Of a stretch of DNA of 64,000 nucleotides, positions 7,797 to 14,973 are shown piece by piece. The notes beneath the pieces were generated by a model. That model was not told the DNA's origin. It did not search any database and saw only the letters and a list, made by a program, of their open reading frames with translations. The DNA lies in NCBI GenBank assembly GCA_964572045.1, contig CAZNEI010000010.1, positions 1-64,000 of the forward strand. Reading direction: 5' to 3'. The DNA is from CBDCKR01 sp964572045. Its GTDB lineage: Bacteria; Gemmatimonadota; Gemmatimonadetes; Longimicrobiales; Gaopeijiaceae. The translations under genes and the position numbers were made by a program. How positions within the stretch are numbered: the stretch's first letter is position 1; every line of letters begins with the position of its first letter.

Positions 7797-9563
7797 ATGG
7801 ACCGGAATCGTAGCGACCTGAGCCGGGTCCTGGCGTACGTTGCTCCCTATTGGAAGCGGCTCGTCCTCGTGCTCGTCCTGAGCCTGGCCGGCACGGTCCT
7901 CTCGCTCTTCGTCCCCTACCTCTCGAAGCTCCTCGTCGACTCCGCCCTGTTGGGGCAGGACGTGGACGCCCTCTTGCGCATTATCGGGCTCTTCGTGGGG
8001 ATCACCGTAGCGTCGTTCGCGATGAACGTGATCAGCGGCCTGCGCTACACGCGCGTCTCGGCCGACATCCTCTTCGACATGCGGCGGAAGGTGTACCGCC
8101 ATCTCCAGAGGCTCTCTCCACGCTATTACGCGGAGACGCCGCTCGGCGAGATCGTCTCCCGGATCAACAGCGACATCAGTGAGATCCAGCGCGTCGCGTC
8201 CGAGACGGCTCTCGCCTGGCTGGGCAACGTCATCTTCCTCGTCGGGACGGTGGGCATGCTGATCTGGCTGGATGCCCGGCTGTTCCTGGCGAGCCTAATC
8301 ATGATGCCTCCGAGTCTATGGGCTCTCGTCCGTTACCGCAGGAAGCTCGAGGTGAGCGTTGCGGAGCTCCGCCACCGGAGCGCCGACATCGGCACCTTCC
8401 TCATCGAGACCCTCCAGGGCATGAAACTGGTCGTCTCTTCAAACGCACAGGAGCGCGAGGTGTCCCGCTTCAGCGGCAAGAATGACTCGTTCGTCGACTC
8501 GCTGATGCGCATGCGGCTCTTGACCTACCTGGCGGGGGGACTGCCTGGGCTCCTGCTGTCGGGCGGCACCGCCGTCGTCTTCCTCTACGGGGGGGTGCGA
8601 GTGATCGGGGGCGCCATCTCTCTCGGCACCTTCGTAGCGTTCATGGCCTACCAGATGCGCCTGCTGTCTCCCGTACAGGGGCTTATGGGCCTATGGGCCA
8701 ACTTCGCCACGGCCAAAGTGTCGCTCCAGAGGGTGCACGAGATCCTGGACACGAAGCCGGAGGTCGCCGAAGCCGACGCGCCCCTCGCCCTGGACGTGGC
8801 CAGAGGCGACGTCTCGTTCGAATCGGTGACCTTCTCGTTCGAGCGGGGCGGCCCGGTGCTGGAGAACGTCACCTTCGAGGTGGGCCGGGGCGAGGTGCTG
8901 GCGATCGTCGGCCCAAGCGGGAGCGGCAAATCGACGGTCTCGGACCTCCTGGCCCGCCATCTCGACCCGGATTCGGGGCGGGTCCTCCTCGATGGCCACG
9001 ATCTCCGGGAGCTCGGGCTGTCCGATATCCGGCGGCACGTGGTGACGGTCGAGCAGCATCCGTTCGTCTTCAACGCCTCCGTGGCCGAGAACATCGCCTA
9101 TGCCCGGCCCGGCGCGCCTGGGGGCGACATCGAGGCAGCGGCGCACGCCGCGGGTCTGGCGGACTTCGTCGACAGACTGCCCGACGGTCTCGGCACGGCG
9201 GTGGGCGACCGCGGCCTCGCCATCTCGGCCGGAGAGCTCCAGCGGATCGCCGTGGCCAGGGCGCTTCTGGCCGATCCCGCCGTCCTTGTCCTCGACGAAG
9301 CCACGGCCTCCCTCGATCCGGCGTCACAGGCGCAGGTCATCCGCGGCTACGAGGCCGCCATGCACAACCGTACGACGGTCCTGATCACTCACCGCATCGA
9401 TCTGGCACTCCGAGCCGACCGCGTGCTCGTGATCGACGGTTCACGCGTCGTCGACGAGGGGCCGCCCCGGGCGCTGCAGGCCAGGCCCGGCCCGTTCCGG
9501 CGTCTCTTTGGCGCGGGGACCGCCTCGTCCGGCGCGCTGATGACCGGCAGGGGGCCGGGATGA
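7797..9563 (+). CDS. qhpF: ABC exporter with fused TM and ATPase domains, QhpF-like
   Basis: 588-residue half transporter: an N-terminal exporter domain with about six membrane segments (from residue 20 to about 310) and a C-terminal ATPase. Walker A GPSGSGKS is at 372-379, Walker B LVLDE at 497-501, and the signature is SAGELQ (477-482) instead of canonical SGGQ. In known QHNDH operons QhpF is an inner-membrane exporter that carries the cross-linked gamma subunit, which lacks a Sec signal, to the periplasm. The last base of the cluster coupling is clear: qhpE begins within its stop (ATGA). The ATG used is the first with good homology; only a weak GGGAC lies upstream. A multidrug exporter is the alternative if context is ignored. 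Confidence 0.85.
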   Translation: MDRNRSDLSRVLAYVAPYWKRLVLVLVLSLAGTVLSLFVPYLSKLLVDSALLGQDVDALLRIIGLFVGITVASFAMNVISGLRYTRVSADILFDMRRKVYRHLQRLSPRYYAETPLGEIVSRINSDISEIQRVASETALAWLGNVIFLVGTVGMLIWLDARLFLASLIMMPPSLWALVRYRRKLEVSVAELRHRSADIGTFLIETLQGMKLVVSSNAQEREVSRFSGKNDSFVDSLMRMRLLTYLAGGLPGLLLSGGTAVVFLYGGVRVIGGAISLGTFVAFMAYQMRLLSPVQGLMGLWANFATAKVSLQRVHEILDTKPEVAEADAPLALDVARGDVSFESVTFSFERGGPVLENVTFEVGRGEVLAIVGPSGSGKSTVSDLLARHLDPDSGRVLLDGHDLRELGLSDIRRHVVTVEQHPFVFNASVAENIAYARPGAPGGDIEAAAHAAGLADFVDRLPDGLGTAVGDRGLAISAGELQRIAVARALLADPAVLVLDEATASLDPASQAQVIRGYEAAMHNRTTVLITHRIDLALRADRVLVIDGSRVVDEGPPRALQARPGPFRRLFGAGTASSGALMTGRGPG

Positions 9564-10354
9564 GGCGGGGCGAGGCAGGATCGGTTGAAGAGATCCGGGT
9601 CTCCCGGCAGCATCCGGCCCTCCGGGGCCGGACCGGGCTGGGCGTCTCCGTAGCCGTAATCGACAGCGGAGTGCACGCCTCGCATCCACACGTCGGCGAC
9701 ATCGCGGGCGGCATGGCGATCGAGGAGGACGGGGAGCGTCACGGCGACTACATAGATCGGCTCGGGCACGGCACGGCCGTCACCGCGGCCATCAGGGAAA
9801 AGGCACCGGACGCCCGAATCTACTCGATCAAGATCTTCGGTCGGACCCTCTCCACCTCGACCGGCGCCCTGATTCAGTCGATCGACGAGGCGGTCGAGTG
9901 GGGGGCACGCATCGTGAACCTCAGCCTCGGGACCACGCGCGCCGAGCATGAGCTGGCGCTGTGGGCGTGTCTCTACCGTGCCCGGGAGCGCGGAGTGCTG
10001 GTCGTGTCCCCCCGGGAACACGAGGGCCGGGCGTGGCTGCCGGGAAGCCTGGAAGGAGCGGCGGGAGTGGCGCTCGACTGGTCGTGCCCCCGCGACGAGC
10101 TTCGCGTGATCCCGTCTGCCGACGAGGATCCGATCTTCATCGCGTCCGGATATCCGCGGCCGATCCCCGGAGTCCCGCCCGAGCGCAATCTGAAGGGGGT
10201 CAGCTTCGCCGCCTCCAACACATCGGGCTTCCTCGCCTGCCTGCTCGAGGACCGTGTCGGGATCGACTCCGTCCGGGCTGCCCTGAAGCTGCTTGGGGAG
10301 CGGAGTCCGGTGGTCGTAGAGCTCGACGGTCGAGAAGGGACGCTCGGTCGGTGA
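9560..10354 (+). CDS. qhpE: Subtilisin-like leader peptidase, QhpE-like
   Basis: 264-residue S8 (subtilisin) family protease without signal peptide or propeptide, so cytoplasmic. The triad is visible: Asp35 in AVIDSGV, His70 in GHGTAV and Ser215 in GVSFAAS. In known systems QhpE removes the leader of the gamma subunit after QhpD has made the thioether bridges. It overlaps the end of qhpF by four bases (ATGA). At the place where subtilisins carry the oxyanion-hole Asn (usually in a GNEG segment), this protein reads PREHEG, so His seems to replace Asn. A typical secreted subtilisin is ruled out by the missing signal and short length. It is the last gene of the QHNDH operon. Confidence 0.88.
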   Translation: MRRGEAGSVEEIRVSRQHPALRGRTGLGVSVAVIDSGVHASHPHVGDIAGGMAIEEDGERHGDYIDRLGHGTAVTAAIREKAPDARIYSIKIFGRTLSTSTGALIQSIDEAVEWGARIVNLSLGTTRAEHELALWACLYRARERGVLVVSPREHEGRAWLPGSLEGAAGVALDWSCPRDELRVIPSADEDPIFIASGYPRPIPGVPPERNLKGVSFAASNTSGFLACLLEDRVGIDSVRAALKLLGERSPVVVELDGREGTLGR

Positions 10355-10494
10355 CGCCGTGCTCGCGCCTCTCCTCGCCCGTCTCGCAGAGCCTGGCGAC
10401 CGGCTCGGAGTCCGCAGCTCCCGAGCCAGCCGGGTCCCTCGGGTTCGGGCCCTCCAGGGGGACGGGCTCGCCGACGCGGCCCCAGGAGTCCGCC

Positions 10495-10523
10495 TTGAAG
10501 CGCGAGGGGGTCTTCCTTAGACT
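10495..10523 (+). promoter_or_regulatory. Sigma70-type promoter for the HmuY-like gene
   Basis: TTGAAG (10495-10500), a 17-base spacer and TAGACT (10518-10523), ending 24 bases before the ATG at 10548. It implies a short leader of about 17 bases and separate transcription from the qhp operon upstream. Confidence 0.45.
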
Positions 10524-10547
10524 CGGGACGAACGCACTGACTTCGAG

Positions 10548-11225
10548 ATGACCCGTCCCCCGTCCTCCCCCGCCTCGCAGCAGGAGCCGCCCCGCTCCCT
10601 CCCCGGCATTCCGTGGGCGGCCCTGATCGTCGTCGGCACCCTGCTCATCGCCACCGTGCTGTTCGTCGTGTCGAGCCTCCAGAGCCCTGAGCTCGCGTGG
10701 TACGCGGTCTCGCCCGTGGAGCCTCGGGAGGCCGGGGATAGCCTCGTGGGGCCCGTCACCTACACCGTGGACGGACGGACCGAAGGCCTCACCTACTTCG
10801 ACTTCTCCCGGGGATCGGTGATCGAGGGCGATCCCACCGCGCTTGGGTGGGACCTGGCCTTCCACCGCTTCACCGTGCTCGCCAACGGAGGCGAGGGGTT
10901 CTATGGCGGCGGCGGTATCCTCGACCTGGGCGAGATCGCGCTGGAGTCGGTCGCAAGGGTGCCCACGGTCGGATATGAGGGCAACCGGACGATGCCGGAG
11001 CCGGGCAATCCAGCGATGACGCAGTGGTACGACTACAGCTGGACGAGCCACGTCCTGAAGCCGAAGCCCAAGGTCTTCGCGGTCCGCACCGCCGACGGCC
11101 GGTATGCGATCTTTGAGATCCTGAGCTACTACTGCCCCGCAGCCCAGGCTGGATGCATCACCATGCGTTACGTCTATCAGGGAGCCGGAGGTACCAGCTT
11201 CGAGCGTCCGCGCGAGCCGGCCTGA
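10548..11225 (+). CDS. HmuY-like protein with N-terminal membrane anchor
   Basis: 225-residue protein. A Pro-rich cytoplasmic start is followed by one membrane segment at about 22-42 (IPWAALIVVGTLLIATVLF) and an extracytoplasmic domain. The motif GWDLAFHRFTVLANGG and the C-terminal GCITMRYVYQGAG are typical of the HmuY family (heme-binding proteins of Bacteroidetes and relatives; many distant members have no proven ligand). Two cysteines bracket the C-terminal strand (YYCP and GCIT), perhaps a disulfide. No lipobox is seen, so it is probably anchored by the helix. It has its own promoter and no clear Shine-Dalgarno. The location just behind a diheme enzyme operon is suggestive but proves nothing. 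Family assignment is by motif memory only. Confidence 0.6.
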   Translation: MTRPPSSPASQQEPPRSLPGIPWAALIVVGTLLIATVLFVVSSLQSPELAWYAVSPVEPREAGDSLVGPVTYTVDGRTEGLTYFDFSRGSVIEGDPTALGWDLAFHRFTVLANGGEGFYGGGGILDLGEIALESVARVPTVGYEGNRTMPEPGNPAMTQWYDYSWTSHVLKPKPKVFAVRTADGRYAIFEILSYYCPAAQAGCITMRYVYQGAGGTSFERPREPA

Positions 11226-11488
11226 GCGGGAGGCCGGGCGCGCACCTCGGCGCGCGGGGAGTGGCCGCGCCGCTCCGCTGCAGACCGCTCCCAGCCACGC
11301 GAACAGGCCGGGGAATTCGGACTGAACGGGCCGGGGTGCGAGCCGTCGCATCGGTCGCCGAACCGCTCAAGCGGAAGCCGGCTATCTCGCTCCCGTCTTT
11401 CGGCATCCGTCCTACGCTCCGGATGCGGCACGTTCTGACCGCCGAGTCCGGGGCGGCAGGTTCGATGGCCTCCCGGTGCCGGCAAGGC

Positions 11489-11494
11489 TAGACT
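11489..11494 (+). promoter_or_regulatory. TAGACT -10 element six bases before an ATG
   Basis: TAGACT ends six bases before the ATG of the dehydratase gene and no Shine-Dalgarno is present. This geometry is that of leaderless-transcript promoters (TAnnnT at about -12 to -7). The -35 side is poor. Confidence 0.3.
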
Positions 11495-11500
11495 CCTCCG

Positions 11501-12496
11501 ATGATCTCCAAGCTGGACTTGGAAGTTGCCCGCTCGGCGGTCGCCGCCTTCGCGACCCGGACGCCGCTCCTGTGGGCCGCGGATCTGACGGCCCGGATCG
11601 GCACCGACGTCTACCTGAAGCTCGAGAGCCTCCAGGTGACGGGCTCCTTCAAGATCAGGGGAGCCGCCAACCGGTTGATGGCGTTGACCGAAGACGAGCG
11701 CTCACGCGGCGTCGTGACGAGCTCGAGCGGGAACCACGGAACGGCCGTGGCGCATGTGGCCGCGAGGATGGCCGTGCCGGCCACGATCTGCGTCCCCGAC
11801 TGGGTGGATCCCGTGAAGCGCGCCGCCATCGAAGCCGTCGGCGCCCAGGTAGTGTTGGCCGGCCGGACCTTCGACGAAGCCGATGCCCACGCCTGGACGC
11901 TCGCGAAGAGAAGGGGACTCACGTTCGTGCATCCGTTCGACGATCCGTGGGTGATCGCGGGGCAGGGGACCGTGGGACTCGAGATCCTGGACGAGCTGCC
12001 CGACGTCGGGGAGCTGCTCGCCCCTCTCTCGGGCGGGGGACTGGTCGGAGGCGTCGCCTACGGGGTCACCGAAGCGGGTCACGGAGCGGCCGTCACCGCC
12101 GTCTCGTCGGCGCGGGCGACCGTCATGCTGGAAAGCCTACGGGCCGGCCGGCCCGTGGAGATCGAGGAAGAGGAGACGCTGGCCAACGCCCTCTCGGGCG
12201 GAATCGGACTCCGGAACCGGCACACGTTCAAGCTCGTCCGCGACTTGGTCGACCGACACGTGACCGTCTCGGAAGAGGCCACGGCCGCAGCGGTCGCATA
12301 CGCCGCCCGGGAACTCCACTTGGTCGTCGAGGGGGGAGGCGCCGTTGGGCTGGCCGCGGCGCTCACGGGGGCGTGGAGCCCCCGTGACCCGGGAACCCCG
12401 ATCGCCATCGTCGTGAGTGGAGGCAACGTCTCCGCCGAGCGGCTTCGCGAAGTGATGCGGAAATGCCCCCCAGAGGCACCCCGCCCCGCGTCCTGA
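11501..12496 (+). CDS. PLP-dependent serine/threonine dehydratase
   Basis: 331-residue fold-type II PLP enzyme. The Schiff-base lysine is Lys51 in GSFKIRGA, the phosphate/substrate loop SSGNHG is near residues 75-80, and a Gly-rich PLP phosphate loop (LSGGGLVGG) lies near 177. It lacks the C-terminal ACT-like regulatory domain of biosynthetic IlvA (about 500 residues), so it fits catabolic TdcB-type threonine dehydratase, serine dehydratase or serine racemase. It deaminates Ser/Thr to pyruvate or 2-oxobutyrate in the cytoplasm. It appears monocistronic and converges on the acetoacetyl-CoA synthetase gene with 78 bp between. There is no SD in front of the ATG. Confidence 0.85.
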   Translation: MISKLDLEVARSAVAAFATRTPLLWAADLTARIGTDVYLKLESLQVTGSFKIRGAANRLMALTEDERSRGVVTSSSGNHGTAVAHVAARMAVPATICVPDWVDPVKRAAIEAVGAQVVLAGRTFDEADAHAWTLAKRRGLTFVHPFDDPWVIAGQGTVGLEILDELPDVGELLAPLSGGGLVGGVAYGVTEAGHGAAVTAVSSARATVMLESLRAGRPVEIEEEETLANALSGGIGLRNRHTFKLVRDLVDRHVTVSEEATAAAVAYAARELHLVVEGGGAVGLAAALTGAWSPRDPGTPIAIVVSGGNVSAERLREVMRKCPPEAPRPAS

Positions 12497-12574
12497 TTCG
12501 CGCCGACGCATCGAATCCGGCCGGGTCGGGACGAGCGACAAGCGGCTCGGGTGGCGAGTATCGCGGCAGCCCCG

Positions 12575-14653
12575 TCAGGTGCGCCGGGCATCGCCGGCGG
12601 GCGGAACGGATTCCTCCCTCGCCCTCTCCTCGGGGGCGTGACTGGCAAAGGCGGCGAGGGTCTCCGGGTTTGCCATCGTCCCCGCCTGCGCCACCGATTC
12701 CGCCGCCTCGCCCGCGAGGAGCCGCTTCACGGGCAGCTCCATCTTCTTTCCGGAGATCGTGCGCGGAACGGCCTTCACCTGTTCGATGAGGTCTGGAAGA
12801 TGGCGTGGCGAGAGCTCGCGCTTGAGCGCGTTCCGGATGGCGTGCCGCAGTCCCTCGTCGAACTCTGTCCCGGCTTCCGGCACCACGAACAACACGATTT
12901 CGCCGGTTCCGTGCCGTGCCGTCTCGTTGTGCACGACCAGGCTGTCGTCGACGCCAGGGACCGCTTCCACGACCGCGTAGATCTCCGCAGTCCCGATACG
13001 GATGCCCGCACGATTGAGCGTCGCGTCCGAGCGTCCCGAAATGACCAGGCTTCCTCGTGAACTGATCTCGACCCAGTCTCCGTGACGCCAGACGTCGGCC
13101 GGAAAGCCGGGATGGTCGAAGTACGCCTGGCGGTAGCGCTGACCGTCGGGATCGTTCCAGAACCGCACCGGCATCGACGGCATCGGGGCCGTGAGGACGA
13201 GCTCGCCCCGGCGGCCGGTGACGGAGCGCCCGAGTTCGTCGAAGGCCTCCACCTTCGCCCCGAGGCAGCGACACTGGATTTCACCGGCGTGCACCGGAAG
13301 CAGGGGACAGGGTCCGACGAAGGCCGTGCACACCTCGGTGCCGCCGCTGAGCGAGCCGACCGGGATGTCACCCGACACGTGGTCCCTGACCCACGCGAAC
13401 TCCTCGGCGGGTAGGGGCGAGCCTGTCGAGCAGACCCACCGGAGTGCCGACAGGTCCAGCTCCGAACCGGGCGCGAGTCCGAGCTTCCGGCAGCGTTGCA
13501 GGTACGGAGGGCTGGCTCCGAAGACCGTCACGCGCTCCTCGGCCACGAGCCTCCAGGGCGCCCTCGCGTCGGGCCAGCCGGGATCGCCGTCGAAGAGCAC
13601 CACGGTGGCGCCCGCCAGCAGCCCCGATACGAGGTAGTTCCACATCATCCAACCGGTCGTCGTCAGCCACAAGAACCGGCCGTCGGACCCGAGGTCATGG
13701 TGCAGGCTGAGCAGTTTGAGGTGCTCGAGCGCGATCCCTCCGTGTCCGTGCACGACGGCTTTCGGACGTCCGGTTGTGCCGGACGTATAGAGCACATAGA
13801 GCGGGTGATCGAACGGGACCGCTGCGAACTCCAGCGGTGCGGCCTCGGCCCGCAGTTCGTCCCAGGCCAGCACGTCCCGCCCGGAGTGTACGGATCGTGC
13901 GAGCCGGCCTGACGGATCGAGATACGGGAGCAGGACCGTGGCCTCGAGGGACGGCAGCTTGTCGCGGACCGCCGCCACTTCGTCGGCACGGGTGATCGGC
14001 CGATCTCCGTACCGGTAGCCCTCGGCCGCGATCAGCACCTTGGGCTCGATCTGGCCCAACCGGTCGATCACACTCCTGACTCCGAACTCGGGCGCGCACG
14101 ACGACCAGACCGCACCCAGAGACGCGCAAGCGAGGAACGCGATCACCGCCTCGGGCACATTGGGCAGGTAGCCCGCGACCCGGTCGCCCGGTCCCACGCC
14201 GAGACCCCGGAGCCCGGCCGCGGCGCGTCCCACTTCATCGCGCAGAGCCGCCCAGGTGAGGGTGATCGGCGGTCGCGTCTGGGAGTGAGCGACCAGCGCG
14301 GAGCTGTCGGGGGCCGGCCGCGGTGAGAGATCCCAGGAGCCCCGATCCCGGAGCGCGAGCTCGCCGTAGTTGAGGGTGGCCCCGGCGAACCACCGGACAC
14401 TTGGCATCGTCCCCGCAAGGGCACGCGCCGCCGGCGCGTGGAAGGGGACGTCGAACCACCGGGCGATGCTACTCCAGAAGGCCCCTACGTCCCGGACCGA
14501 CCATTCCCACGCCTCGTCATACGTCCGAAGCGAGATGCCGTGAGCGCGCTCGGCCCAGTCGAGAAACGCGCCCATTCGGGTCCGGCTCCGCGCGCCCGGA
14601 CCGGGCGTCCAGAGCGGCGCAGCCGGTCCGGCTCCATCCACCGGAGGCCTCAC
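12575..14653 (-). CDS. Acetoacetate-CoA ligase (acetoacetyl-CoA synthetase)
   Basis: 692-residue member of the acyl-adenylate-forming family. Evidence: the N-terminal segment APLWTPGPGARSRTRMGAF and the AWEWSVRDVGAFWSSIARWF motif typical of acetoacetyl-CoA synthetases, the AMP-binding loop YTSGTTGRPKAVVHGHGG, and the C-terminal catalytic lysine region ISGKKMELPVK. It would activate acetoacetate to acetoacetyl-CoA with ATP, feeding ketone-body or polyhydroxyalkanoate carbon into central metabolism. The start is GTG; a shorter start at 14575 (ATG) would cut off the conserved PLW motif, so the longer form is preferred. It stands alone on the minus strand. The last 30 or so residues (DARRT end) extend slightly beyond the usual family end. 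Confidence 0.88.
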   Translation of the reverse strand: MRPPVDGAGPAAPLWTPGPGARSRTRMGAFLDWAERAHGISLRTYDEAWEWSVRDVGAFWSSIARWFDVPFHAPAARALAGTMPSVRWFAGATLNYGELALRDRGSWDLSPRPAPDSSALVAHSQTRPPITLTWAALRDEVGRAAAGLRGLGVGPGDRVAGYLPNVPEAVIAFLACASLGAVWSSCAPEFGVRSVIDRLGQIEPKVLIAAEGYRYGDRPITRADEVAAVRDKLPSLEATVLLPYLDPSGRLARSVHSGRDVLAWDELRAEAAPLEFAAVPFDHPLYVLYTSGTTGRPKAVVHGHGGIALEHLKLLSLHHDLGSDGRFLWLTTTGWMMWNYLVSGLLAGATVVLFDGDPGWPDARAPWRLVAEERVTVFGASPPYLQRCRKLGLAPGSELDLSALRWVCSTGSPLPAEEFAWVRDHVSGDIPVGSLSGGTEVCTAFVGPCPLLPVHAGEIQCRCLGAKVEAFDELGRSVTGRRGELVLTAPMPSMPVRFWNDPDGQRYRQAYFDHPGFPADVWRHGDWVEISSRGSLVISGRSDATLNRAGIRIGTAEIYAVVEAVPGVDDSLVVHNETARHGTGEIVLFVVPEAGTEFDEGLRHAIRNALKRELSPRHLPDLIEQVKAVPRTISGKKMELPVKRLLAGEAAESVAQAGTMANPETLAAFASHAPEERAREESVPPAGDARRT

Positions 14654-14973
14654 GGGCGGGCCGCGAGCTCGAGCTGGGCGTTGGCCGGTACCTGGCGGCC
14701 CCTCACACGACCCGCGAAGGCCGGCCGAGGGCGCAAGGATTCAGCGCCCTCGGCCCCGGAGGGGACAAACAGGTCAAGGCTCGCGGCACGCCGCACGTCC
14801 AGCGGCGCATCCGAGCACCTGGTGGATCGCCTCAAGGTTTATCGACCGAGTCGCGGAGCCTGTCGGAATCGCAGCGGGCGATCCTACGCCCTCGCGGCCA
14901 CCGGGGAAGCGACCGGTACGCCCCCACCGGGAGTCGCGTCGCGCCCGTCACGTGGGAGGCCGAGACCCTCTCC
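14654..14973. other. 320-bp intergenic region, nothing recognised
   Basis: Lies upstream of the acetoacetyl-CoA synthetase gene and downstream of the metallopeptidase gene, both on the minus strand. No gene, convincing promoter pair or terminator hairpin with a T tract was found. A slightly AT-richer patch at about 14835-14850 could hold the promoter for the ligase gene. Confidence 0.5.

Noticed and set aside
7797..9563. ABC protein as a general multidrug exporter
   Set aside because: It is coupled to the leader protease gene by a 4-bp overlap and placed behind the gamma/beta genes, as QhpF is in known systems.
14650..14835. Small minus-strand frame of 61 codons upstream of the acetoacetyl-CoA synthetase gene
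   Set aside because: No Shine-Dalgarno, arginine-rich composition of random GC-rich sequence and no recognisable domain.
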